Source of the DNA: Cellulomonas cellasea
GTDB lineage: Bacteria > Actinomycetota > Actinomycetes > Actinomycetales > Cellulomonadaceae
NCBI RefSeq assembly: GCF_030372105.1
Contig: NZ_JAUDBQ010000009.1
Coordinates: 1-64,000, forward strand
Length of the DNA: 64,000 bases
Reading direction: 5' to 3'
How positions within the stretch are numbered: the first letter of the stretch is position 1; every line of letters starts with the position of its first letter. The notes under the pieces were generated by a model. That model was given only the letters and a program-made list of their open reading frames with translations, was not told the DNA's origin and ran no database searches. Position numbers and translations under genes: made by a program. Below, piece by piece: positions 52,947 to 61,122 of this stretch.

Positions 52947-54035
52947 TCAACGAGACCCGATGCGGCTCTCAGGGCGAAGGCCCACTGCGACGGGGGCGTT
53001 GAAGATCCGGCGGGGGACCGACTCGAACACGTCGGAGATCTGCTCCTCGGAGTACCCGGCGGCTCTCATCCGTTCGACGGCGTCCGCCACCGTCGAGACG
53101 CACGCCGCGACACGGCCGTCTCGCCGATACCACAGTCCGTTGTCGGAGTGCCTGAACACGGACTGGCCCGCCATCACAGGCGCCTGGATGTCGTCGGTCA
53201 TCGCCGCCAGATGGCCGGGCCCGAGGAAGTCCAGCGTGCGCTTCGCGACCGCCTGATCGACGTGCTCCCCGTCGAAGTTCATCATGAGGATGAGCTTGCC
53301 GCTCACAGCGAGCTCCACGAGACACGCTGGGACCTCCCCGAGAATCCGGGGAAGCGACTCGTGCGTCCACTCCTCCGCGAGCAGGCCTGCGATCTCGACG
53401 TCGCGTCGCGACCGCTCGTCATTCGTCCTCCAGGCGTGGACGAAGTTCCTCGGCATGTCGTTGTACAGATGGTCGGTGACGACCCAGGACGCGTCACACC
53501 CGTCAAAGCTCCACACGTACTCGACCAGCTCCCGGACCAGGCGGGCGGAACGGCTCGGGTCGTCGTGCCGAAAATGACCCAGAGCGATCCGCACCCCGTT
53601 CTGGTAGAAGAGGTCCACGAGATCTTGGAAAGTCCCGCCCGGTGCGATCTCCTCGTCCAACGCGGCATGATCGGGCCCAATGACGATGTACTCCAGGCCG
53701 AGCTTCCCGAGGCTCGCGATCCTCTCCCATTCGGCCCACGTGGGGATCCAGCACCCCTCGTCCGGGACGCCGCCATGGGTTCCGAGCAAGGGCCCCTCGA
53801 CTCCGAAGCCGATGATGCGGTCCTTCACGGCCTGGTCCGCGGCGGAATAGGCCCGCAGGGCGCTCTCGAGCTCGTCGAAGTAGTTCCGCCTCAGGAAGAT
53901 CGTCGGACACACGTACAGCCGTTGTGCAGCGGCATGCTCGGCGATCAGCCCGAGGTCGCCCGCCCGCATGCTGCTGAAGTCGATGTCCGCGATCCCATGA
54001 GTGTGAACCGCGAAACGATCCTCGGTGTTCGTCAT
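52947..54035 (-). CDS. NagA-like amidohydrolase, diverged
   Basis: 362 aa. It keeps the order of NagA (N-acetylglucosamine-6-phosphate deacetylase) motifs: HTHG (11-14), YVCPTIFLRR, EGP (80-82) with the nearby THGG, a GH at 153-154, DHLYND (188-193, compare THLYNAM), FDGEHV (254-259, compare DGIHV) and TDD (280-282, catalytic Asp region). Several flanks differ strongly, so a changed substrate is likely; in this setting deacylation of an amino sugar intermediate is the natural guess. ATG at 54035 overlaps the upstream stop as ATGA; last gene of the glmS operon. Confidence 0.78.
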   Translation of the reverse strand: MTNTEDRFAVHTHGIADIDFSSMRAGDLGLIAEHAAAQRLYVCPTIFLRRNYFDELESALRAYSAADQAVKDRIIGFGVEGPLLGTHGGVPDEGCWIPTWAEWERIASLGKLGLEYIVIGPDHAALDEEIAPGGTFQDLVDLFYQNGVRIALGHFRHDDPSRSARLVRELVEYVWSFDGCDASWVVTDHLYNDMPRNFVHAWRTNDERSRRDVEIAGLLAEEWTHESLPRILGEVPACLVELAVSGKLILMMNFDGEHVDQAVAKRTLDFLGPGHLAAMTDDIQAPVMAGQSVFRHSDNGLWYRRDGRVAACVSTVADAVERMRAAGYSEEQISDVFESVPRRIFNAPVAVGLRPESRIGSR

Positions 54036-55030
54036 CTGTCCGCGCTCGCCTTTCCTAGAGTTTCTGCCTCGTGGACCGTGTTTCTGACTGCTCGACCGGA
54101 ACTGAGCCCTCGGATGACCGGGGTTCGCGACGGGATGTCGGGGACGACGAAAGTTGTGCCGAGCACGAGTCGGTCCCACCTCGGGATCGCTTTCACCGGC
54201 AGCTCGCCGAGTAGGTCGCAGATCGTGCGCCATGTCTCGGGCTCCGCCGGGTCGTCGAAACTCCTGATGAGTTCCGTCAGCCGCTGGGCACGGGGGTCCT
54301 GCCGCGCACCCGCCCCGCCGAGGGCCTCATCCAGCTCTCGAGCGATCCGCGAGACGTCGAGGTCGATCCATCCGTGCTGCGCGTCCAACGCCTCGATGGC
54401 GCTGAGCAACTCGTCCCCGACGTCGGGCCGCGACTCGATGGCGTTGTAGAGCCGCGTCCGTTCGTCGTGATCGAAGAGGACTCCGATCTCGCGGATGACA
54501 TCCGCCGGTTCGTCAGCGGTGTGCACGAAGTTGAGGAGGCCGTTCGGCGCCGACACGTCGTGACGCAGTTGCCCCGCGGTCCTCCGGCGGGGGTCTGCGG
54601 GCCCTTTCGCCCGGCTCAGCGCCGAACTCGCCGGCCGTGCGTCGTCGCACCACAGCAGCACGAAGAGAGACGGGCCAGCTGTGAGCAGGTCGTCGACGAT
54701 GGCCTTCCGGTCTTCGCTGGCAACGTTCCACTGGTACTGCCAGAGGCCGCGGATCGTGTGCCGGTCGAACTCGAAAGGCCGGTAGGCGATCGCCCGGTAC
54801 CCCCGCGCGAGCAGCCACTCCAAGCATCTGCGGCCCGCGCGGCCAGCGAACGCGTCGGGCTTGAGCACCAGGGTGGCCAGGAGCTCCGCGGCCGCGGCGG
54901 GGTCCTCGACGTGGGTGCGGAAGTCCGCCCACGACTCGGCGAAGTAGGTGTCGACCGAGTACAGCTCCCGCTTGTCGTGGGACTCCGACATCCATTCAGG
55001 GACCGTCTCGCCAGGGTGGTGCCGCGTCAT
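54032..55030 (-). CDS. Protein with nucleoside-diphosphate-kinase-like core
   Basis: 332 aa. Residues about 48-188 follow the NDP-kinase pattern: LATLVLKPDAF with Lys57, a central SLFVLLWCDDA strand, ADPRRRTAGQLRHDV (compare NPxxAxxGTIRxD), and NFVHTADEPADVIREIGVLF where Asn167 and His170 sit as the catalytic N-x-x-H of NDP kinases. About 45 residues precede it and about 140 follow with no recognised domain (helical, ending RAVRNTVHEAETLGK). Could phosphorylate a nucleotide-activated intermediate or act on a non-nucleotide. ATG at 55030 directly abuts the aminotransferase stop. Confidence 0.75.
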   Translation of the reverse strand: MTRHHPGETVPEWMSESHDKRELYSVDTYFAESWADFRTHVEDPAAAAELLATLVLKPDAFAGRAGRRCLEWLLARGYRAIAYRPFEFDRHTIRGLWQYQWNVASEDRKAIVDDLLTAGPSLFVLLWCDDARPASSALSRAKGPADPRRRTAGQLRHDVSAPNGLLNFVHTADEPADVIREIGVLFDHDERTRLYNAIESRPDVGDELLSAIEALDAQHGWIDLDVSRIARELDEALGGAGARQDPRAQRLTELIRSFDDPAEPETWRTICDLLGELPVKAIPRWDRLVLGTTFVVPDIPSRTPVIRGLSSGRAVRNTVHEAETLGKASADR

Positions 55031-56299
55031 CTAGACCACGCTCCCGCGCACGTCGGCGATCGCCATCTCGAGGATGGATCCGATGCGGGCGACGTCCTCC
55101 TGCTCGATGATCAGCGGCGGGTGGATGTTCAGGACATCCGGCGCGATTCCGGTGCTGGCCAGGACGAGCCCTTCGTCGGGGTCGATCGTCAGCGCGCTCG
55201 CCCGGACCTGTCCTGCCCAGTCCCCGTTCAGGCGGACGCCGGCTGCGGCGCCGAACACCTCAAAGCCAGCCACAACGTCCCCGTTCCGCCGGAGAAGCTC
55301 CTTGAGGACGTCGGTGAGGCCCAACTCGATCGTTGCCACAACGCTCTCCGGGTCGCGCCACGCCTCCCACCTGTCCAGGACGGCGTCGATGACGCCCAGG
55401 GTCGAGGGGATCCCCACGTACGTGGACGAGTGGCTTCCCGGCTTGTAGGCCTCAGGCCCGGCCAGATCGTCCCTGCTCCAGACCACTGAGGCGGCAGCGC
55501 TGCCGTTCGTGAGCCCTTTGCTCGTCACGACGATGTCGGGGGCGACCCCGGACCGCATGAATCCCCATCGAGGCCCGGTCCGGTGCATGCCGGTGAAGAT
55601 CTCGTCGGCGATCACGAGCGCGCCCTCGCGCCGAGCCGCGTCGACGTACGCGCGCAGTTCGCGGTGCGACGGCTCGATCATGCCGGCCACGTTCAGGACG
55701 GGCTCGAAGATCATGGCCACCGCACGCCGTCCCGACGCACGTCCCCCCACGCCCGTGATCTCCCCGAAGATGTCGGCGGAGCCCTCACGGTAGGAGCCGC
55801 TGCCCGGGATCGGCAGTCTCACGACTTCGAGGCCCCAGGCTGCCAGGAGCTCGCGATAGCGAGGGCTCGAGCTCAGCATGCTGGTGACGCCGGACCGCCC
55901 ATGGAACGCGCCCTGGAAGACGAGGATCGTTCCCGGCCCCTTGTTGGCAGCGACGATCCTCAGCGCCGTCTCCATCGCCTGCGCCCCGCCCAGGTCCAGG
56001 TCGACCCGACCCGCAACGCCTGTGACCTCAGAGAAGAGCCTCTCCAGCCGTTCAAGGACGTCGAGCCGCTGGGTCGACTCGCAGAACGAGGGAAGAGCGG
56101 GCATCCCAGCGATCCGCCGCGCGGCGTCGGCCATCAGCTCGGAGTCGTACCCGAAGGCCAGCGTGCCATTGGCCGCCTCTGCGTCAAGGTACGGGCGGCC
56201 CCTGGTGTCGTAGATCCGCAGCCCCTGGCTCCGCTCGAATACCGGTACGACGTCAGACCGGTAGATGAGATTGCCTGTCGACACGTGTCTCGGGATCAC
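55031..56299 (-). CDS. Class III (GSA-type) PLP aminotransferase
   Basis: 422 aa. Fold-type I class III: YDTRGRPYLDAEAANGTLAF, FQGAFHGRSGVTSML, FEPVLNVAGMIEPSHREL, LVIADEIFTGMHRTG and the PLP-lysine segment VTSKGLTNGSAAAS, with GSHSSTYVGIP later. The group includes glutamate-1-semialdehyde aminomutase and aminotransferases acting on aldehydes or sugars in antibiotic pathways. The GTG at 56299 overlaps the formyltransferase stop as GTGA. Confidence 0.9.
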   Translation of the reverse strand: MIPRHVSTGNLIYRSDVVPVFERSQGLRIYDTRGRPYLDAEAANGTLAFGYDSELMADAARRIAGMPALPSFCESTQRLDVLERLERLFSEVTGVAGRVDLDLGGAQAMETALRIVAANKGPGTILVFQGAFHGRSGVTSMLSSSPRYRELLAAWGLEVVRLPIPGSGSYREGSADIFGEITGVGGRASGRRAVAMIFEPVLNVAGMIEPSHRELRAYVDAARREGALVIADEIFTGMHRTGPRWGFMRSGVAPDIVVTSKGLTNGSAAASVVWSRDDLAGPEAYKPGSHSSTYVGIPSTLGVIDAVLDRWEAWRDPESVVATIELGLTDVLKELLRRNGDVVAGFEVFGAAAGVRLNGDWAGQVRASALTIDPDEGLVLASTGIAPDVLNIHPPLIIEQEDVARIGSILEMAIADVRGSVV

Positions 56300-57135
56300 G
56301 GGCGGTCCTCTCTTCTGTCCTCGTGGGCCGCCAGAGACTGGCCGCCAAACTGCAGCTCCTGCCCGTCGAGCATCACGGCGTGCGACCCGTCCCGGTGTGT
56401 CCTCGTCGAGACCGAGATCCGCCCCTCCGCCAGCCGTTCCACCGCCCACCGCAAAGCGGGGCGGTCGCTCATGGCCTTCTGTCGCAGCTCCTGGCTCTTC
56501 GCGGTCTCATCCGCGCACACGGGGGTCTGCGGCCCCATGCAGATGATCGGACCGGTGTCGATGCCCTCCGTCACGAAGAAGCAGGACGTCCTGGTCGCTC
56601 GCCTGCCGTCAGCCAGCGCCTGGGCAACGGGATTCGTTCCGACGTACATGCGGCGGTTGTCGGGGGTCAGGACTGTCAGGTCCGCCGGATGCACGTTCAC
56701 CATTCGGTGGCGGTATCGAGCCAGGAGGTTTCCCTGGATGAGGCGGTGGTAGGCAAGGACGACGAGGTCGATCCGCCCGTTGACGCGTTCCCACGCCTCG
56801 ATGCGCTCGTCGAGCCGGTCGTGCCACTCACGGGCGCGTGCCTCGTAGTCGGCGATCCTCCCGGCCGCCGCGGCCTCGCTGCGTCTGCCGCACTTCTCGT
56901 CGTAGTCGCCGACCCAGGTCTCGACTCCGGCAGATCTCGCCACCTCGACCGCCGGAGCGTGCGGCCCGTGCGCGACCACGAGGGGCACGTCGACCATGTC
57001 GGGGGCCCGTCGCGCCATGTCCAGCAGCGTCCTGAGGTTGCTGCCGGTGGCGGAGACGAGCACCGCGACCCGCAAGGGGGCGCCACGGAGGGCGGCGCCA
57101 GGCGCCCTTCGTGGCGCGTGGTCCACGCCGCTCAC
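56296..57135 (-). CDS. PurN-like formyltransferase-fold enzyme
   Basis: 279 aa. PurN/Fmt fold: VAVLVSATGSNLRTLLDMA, VVLAYHRLIQGNLLARYRHR, MVNVHPADLTV (compare N-x-HPSLLP of GAR transformylase) and FFVTEGIDTGPIICMGP with the conserved Asp. The catalytic Asn-His-Asp set thus appears to be kept. A purine-pathway role is unlikely next to glmS and an aminotransferase; N-formylation (or another one-carbon transfer) of an amino intermediate is the inference. GTG at 57135 overlaps the glmS stop. Confidence 0.83.
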   Translation of the reverse strand: MSGVDHAPRRAPGAALRGAPLRVAVLVSATGSNLRTLLDMARRAPDMVDVPLVVAHGPHAPAVEVARSAGVETWVGDYDEKCGRRSEAAAAGRIADYEARAREWHDRLDERIEAWERVNGRIDLVVLAYHRLIQGNLLARYRHRMVNVHPADLTVLTPDNRRMYVGTNPVAQALADGRRATRTSCFFVTEGIDTGPIICMGPQTPVCADETAKSQELRQKAMSDRPALRWAVERLAEGRISVSTRTHRDGSHAVMLDGQELQFGGQSLAAHEDRREDRP

Positions 57136-59018
57136 TCGACCGTGACCGACTTGGCGAGGTTGCGCGGCTGGTCCACGTCCAGGCCCTTGGCCGCGGCGAG
57201 CGCCATCGCGAACATCTGCAACGGCACGACAGCCAGCAGGGGCTGGAGCAGTTTGGGCGCCTGCGGGATCCAGAAGACCTCGTCCGCGTACGCGTGGACC
57301 TCGTCGTCGCCGTCCTCGGCGATCACGAGTGTGCGGGCCCCGCGGGCGCGGATCTCTTGGATGGTCGAGATCATCTTGGAGTGGAGCGAGTCACGCCCGC
57401 GCGGCGACGGGACCACCACGAACACCGGCTGTCCCTCGTCGATGAGGGCGATGGGACCGTGCTTGAGCTCCCCGGCGGCGAAGCCCTCGGCGTGGATGTA
57501 GGCGAGCTCCTTGAGTTTGAGCGCGCCCTCGAGGGCGACGGGGAAGCCGACGTGTCGGCCGAGGAACAGCACCGACGACGCGTCGCGCATCGACTCGGCA
57601 GTGGCGCGCACGTGCTCCCCGCGCTCGATGACCGTGTGGATTTTCTGAGGCATGTCACGCAGCTCGGCTAGGACTGCGGCTATCTCGTCCGGGCGCATGC
57701 ATCCCCGCAGCTGTGCCAGGTAGAGGCCGAGCAGGTAGGCGGCGGTGACCTGGGCGAGGAACGCCTTGGTCGACGCGACGGCGATCTCGGGGCCCGCGTG
57801 CGTGTAGAGGACCGCGTCGGACTCGCGCGGGATCGTCGAACCATGGGTGTTCACGATGGAGATGACGAGGGCGCCCTGCTCGCGCGCGTGCCGCATGGCC
57901 ATGAGCGTGTCCATGGTCTCGCCAGACTGCGTCACCGCCACGACCAGCGTCTTCTCGTCCACGATCGGGTCGCGGTAGCGGAACTCGTGCGCGAGCTCGA
58001 CCTCGACCTCGATGCGGCACCAGCGCTCGATGGCGTATTTCGCCACGTGGCCGGAGTAGGCGGCGGTGCCGCAGGCCACGACGATGATCTTGTTCACCGC
58101 TCGCAGGAGCGTCTCGTCGACCCGCACGTCGTCGAGCACGAGGGCGCCCGACGCGTTCGTGCGACCCAGGAGCGTGTCCGCGACTGCCTGCGGCTGATCG
58201 TGGATCTCCTTGTCCATGAAAGACCGGAAGCCACCCTTCTCGGCGGCGGCGACGTCCCAGGTCACGGTGAAGCGCCTGGCCTCGCCCGGGTTGCCGTCGA
58301 AGTCCGTCACTGCCACTGATGTCGGCGTGATCGTGACGATCTGGTCCTGGCCCAGCTCGAGGGCCTCACGCGTGCGCGAGACGAACGCGGCGACGTCGGA
58401 GGCGAGGAAGTTCTCGCCCTCGCCCAGCCCGACCACGAGCGGCGAGTCGTGCCGGGCGCCGACGACGGTGTCGGGCAGGTCGGCGTGCACGGCGAGGAGC
58501 GTGAACGTGCCGTGAAGCCGGCCCGCGACGGCCCCCATGGCAGCCGTGAGGTCGCCGGTCTCCCGATAGGCCTTGGCGATGAGCTGCGCCGCGACCTCCG
58601 TGTCAGTCTCGGAACGGAAGACCACGCCGTCGGCGAGGAGTTCGTCCCTCAGCACCGCGAAATTCTCGACGATGCCGTTGTGGATGACGGCGAGCCGGTC
58701 CCCGTCGGCCAGGTGCGGGTGGGCGTTGGCGTCCGTCGGGCCGCCGTGCGTCGCCCAGCGGGTGTGGCCGATGGCTGCGGTCGCGTCGGGGAGCGGATGA
58801 AGCCCGATCTCCTCGACCAGGTTCGCCAGCTTGCCCGCCTTCTTGGCGGACGCCACCCGATCGAGGGATGGGCCGACGAGGGCGACGCCAGCCGAGTCGT
58901 ACCCTCGGTACTCGAGCCGACTGAGCCCTTCCATCGTGACATCCAGGGGCGTGGATGACGCCGTGACGCCGGCCGTGGCGCCCGGTCCCAGGCCTGTGTA
59001 CCCGACGATCCCACACAT
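57132..59018 (-). CDS. glmS: Glutamine-fructose-6-phosphate aminotransferase
   Basis: 628 aa. N-terminal Ntn glutaminase with the nucleophile Cys2 (MCGIVGYTG), RLEYRGYDSAGVAL, HTRWATHGGP and HNGIVENF; C-terminal isomerase with two SIS domains (VACGTAAYSGHVAKYAIERW, VTQSGETMDTLMAMRHA, GPEIAVASTKAFLAQ) and the end DQPRNLAKSVTVE. Makes glucosamine-6-phosphate. The ATG at 59018 is required since Cys must follow Met. Lying first in an operon of unusual enzymes without glmM or glmU, it may be a pathway-dedicated copy rather than the housekeeping one. Confidence 0.96.
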   Translation of the reverse strand: MCGIVGYTGLGPGATAGVTASSTPLDVTMEGLSRLEYRGYDSAGVALVGPSLDRVASAKKAGKLANLVEEIGLHPLPDATAAIGHTRWATHGGPTDANAHPHLADGDRLAVIHNGIVENFAVLRDELLADGVVFRSETDTEVAAQLIAKAYRETGDLTAAMGAVAGRLHGTFTLLAVHADLPDTVVGARHDSPLVVGLGEGENFLASDVAAFVSRTREALELGQDQIVTITPTSVAVTDFDGNPGEARRFTVTWDVAAAEKGGFRSFMDKEIHDQPQAVADTLLGRTNASGALVLDDVRVDETLLRAVNKIIVVACGTAAYSGHVAKYAIERWCRIEVEVELAHEFRYRDPIVDEKTLVVAVTQSGETMDTLMAMRHAREQGALVISIVNTHGSTIPRESDAVLYTHAGPEIAVASTKAFLAQVTAAYLLGLYLAQLRGCMRPDEIAAVLAELRDMPQKIHTVIERGEHVRATAESMRDASSVLFLGRHVGFPVALEGALKLKELAYIHAEGFAAGELKHGPIALIDEGQPVFVVVPSPRGRDSLHSKMISTIQEIRARGARTLVIAEDGDDEVHAYADEVFWIPQAPKLLQPLLAVVPLQMFAMALAAAKGLDVDQPRNLAKSVTVE

Positions 59019-59556
59019 ACGAGCGGTCCTTCCTGCCTTCTGCTGATTAGCTGCGCTTCCCGGGACGAGCGGCCGAGGCATCCCTCACAGCCGAGGTCGC
59101 GCTGACGACATTCACCCTCCGAGCGCCGAGCAACTCCGCACGCGAGCCGAGGCCCATCGCCACCACCCGCGCCACCTCGACTCTCAGCCGGTGAAGACGG
59201 GCCCCTCTCCAACGAGAAGCACGCGCATGCCCTCTCTCTGCTCGTGCGGCGCCGAGCGCTGCTCATTCGCTCCCGGGACCGGCAGGTCGGACCCACGCTC
59301 GTCGGCGTCGGAGCCAGTGCCCGACGACTCTGTGCCGCGGGGCCGGAAATTGATACCACCTTGGGACCAAACGCGCCAAATGCGGCAAACCTGCCCTGAC
59401 GTCACTGAGGCCAACGGCGCCATCCCCTCCCCCGGCGATCAGACAAGGGACGTTTGACCCGATAAATCCTCGCATGTACCGTCTCGCAGGCTTGGCGGGG
59501 GGCCTTGGCTTCGGTGCGACCCGCCCCTCGGATTCCGCCCGCTGACGAACCGACTG
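59019..59556. other. Divergent control region of the biosynthetic cluster, 538 bases
   Basis: Separates the glmS operon (minus) from the nucleotidyltransferase-like operon (plus). Apart from the plus-strand promoter candidate listed separately, I see a short open frame on the minus strand (59047-59175) that I do not accept as a gene, and AT-richer patches near 59345-59390 that may be regulatory. No clear operator or terminator. Confidence 0.5.
59454..59482 (+). promoter_or_regulatory. Promoter candidate for the plus-strand biosynthetic operon
   Basis: -35 TTGACC (59454-59459), 17-base spacer, -10 TACCGT (59477-59482), about 70 bases before the first ATG. Good spacing, moderate -10 match. Confidence 0.5.
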
Positions 59557-61122
59557 ATGGAGACGCCGTTGTCCTCGCTCGATGCCATTCGTGACGCGCT
59601 CGTGTGGGCGGCCGGCGGGCCGGGTAACCCCGATCTCGGCGCGCTCGACCACGCGACTCTCATCGAGGCCCTTGCTCAGCACCGTCTCGAAGGGCGGGCC
59701 CTGTCGCGCGCCAGGAACGAGGGCCGCCCTCTTCCCCAGCTGCTCGAGGAGCATCTCGTGGGCTCGCACGCGCGCATCGTGCAGCGCGTCCACGACCAGA
59801 TCGAGTTGTTCCGCAAGGTGCGGGACTCCATCAGTCACGTGAAGCGCGGCCCCGGCCTGGTCGCGGTCAAGGGTTTCAGCCTGTATGCGCTGACAAAGCA
59901 CCCCGCGCACGCGTCGCACAGCGCGGACGTGGACGTGCTCGGCGAGGACCCGCACGAGGTCGCACGCGCGGTCGAGGCGACCGGCGGGGCCGGGTTCCAC
60001 TTCCACGGTGAGGAACACCCCTACGTGTTCGCTCACATGGACGATGTCGAGGTCCACACGCGCTATGTCGTCACGGGGATGCCGCCCGGCCTCTCGGTCG
60101 ACGTGCAGCGGGTGTCGGGCCCGGTCGAGCTCCGGACGTCGTTCTCGATCACGTCGGTCCTGTACCCCGACCTGGTCGACCTCCTCGTGCCCGGAACAGG
60201 CGTTGCGGAGGGGATCGAGGTGCTGTCCCCCGAGATGGCCGTCCTCATTCGTTGCGCCCACGTGTACGTCGGCTTCGCGATGAACACCCAGCCGCTGCCG
60301 TGGGCGACGGTACGCCTGGAGGAGCTCGCGCAGATGCGTGACTACCTCTCACTGGACAGCTTCGACGCGGCGCGCTTCCGTGCCTTGCACCAGCGGTACG
60401 ACGCGGGTCTCGTCACCGACTTCGCGCGCCGGCTCCACCTCGACCTCTTCGGGGAGGACCCTTTCCACGACGTGCTCGAAGACGGGCCCGCTGTCCGGAG
60501 CAGTTTCCCGCGCAACCTGTGGTGGGACGGCATCGACGCCGGGTTCCCCGTCGAGATCCCATGGGACGCGCGCAGTCTCGTCGGGTGCGCCGACGACCAT
60601 GGCGACCTCGCCGAGCTGCTCGGGCCGTCGGAGGTGACGCTTCCCGTCGATGGCGCCGTCTCCGTCTCGTTCCTGGAGAGCGGCGCCCCCGACACCGCCG
60701 AGCGCTACGTGCTCCACCGCTACCACGGCGGCCTCGCGTTCGTCCGCGTCGCCCTCGTTGACGCGGCGGACGGGCTGCGGATCACTGTCGCGTTCCCCCC
60801 GCTCGCCGACAGCCAGATGGCGGCGATCGGCTGGGCGACGGGCTCGTTCCGGTACGAGCTCTTCTACCGTCCGTCCGCGGGGACGCACGAGTTCGCCGAT
60901 TACTCGAGTTTCCCCGTGGAGACGCCGCCGAGCGTGGAGGGCTGCACAACGGGAGCCGACGGCGTGACGCTCACGATGAGCCTCCCGTGGCGGGCGTTGG
61001 GGCTCGACGGGCCGCTCGCTCCGACCGACACGCTGCCGCTGACGTTCCGTGCGAGGGTGCAAGAGCGTCCGTGGGGCGCCGTCATCGGTGGTGTCGTCGC
61101 ACCCTTGCGAGTCCGTCGGTGA
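59557..61122 (+). CDS. Nucleotidyltransferase-like (NTP_transf_5) protein with C-terminal beta domain
   Basis: 521 aa. The N-terminal 300 residues resemble the uncharacterised nucleotidyltransferase family seen in peptide and sugar biosynthetic clusters: Lys105-Gly106 in VAVKGFSLYAL, then HSADVDVLGEDP (Asp124, Asp126) as the D-x-D. The C-terminal 170 residues (about 350-521) are beta-rich and look like a carbohydrate-binding sandwich (CBM9-like by feel: RITVAFPPLADSQMAAIGWA, LTMSLPWRALGL). The ATG at 59557 has no strong ribosome-binding site, so the start is uncertain. Four-base overlap with the next gene. Confidence 0.7.
   Translation: METPLSSLDAIRDALVWAAGGPGNPDLGALDHATLIEALAQHRLEGRALSRARNEGRPLPQLLEEHLVGSHARIVQRVHDQIELFRKVRDSISHVKRGPGLVAVKGFSLYALTKHPAHASHSADVDVLGEDPHEVARAVEATGGAGFHFHGEEHPYVFAHMDDVEVHTRYVVTGMPPGLSVDVQRVSGPVELRTSFSITSVLYPDLVDLLVPGTGVAEGIEVLSPEMAVLIRCAHVYVGFAMNTQPLPWATVRLEELAQMRDYLSLDSFDAARFRALHQRYDAGLVTDFARRLHLDLFGEDPFHDVLEDGPAVRSSFPRNLWWDGIDAGFPVEIPWDARSLVGCADDHGDLAELLGPSEVTLPVDGAVSVSFLESGAPDTAERYVLHRYHGGLAFVRVALVDAADGLRITVAFPPLADSQMAAIGWATGSFRYELFYRPSAGTHEFADYSSFPVETPPSVEGCTTGADGVTLTMSLPWRALGLDGPLAPTDTLPLTFRARVQERPWGAVIGGVVAPLRVRR

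Noticed and set aside
59047-59175. Minus-strand 42-codon frame ending 28 bases before glmS, a possible precursor peptide
   Set aside because: No convincing ribosome-binding site, no leader/core pattern, and open frames of this length are expected by chance at this GC content.
59191-59457. Plus-strand 88-codon frame in the divergent control region
   Set aside because: Weak start context, irregular composition, and it overlaps the likely promoter region; not coding-like.
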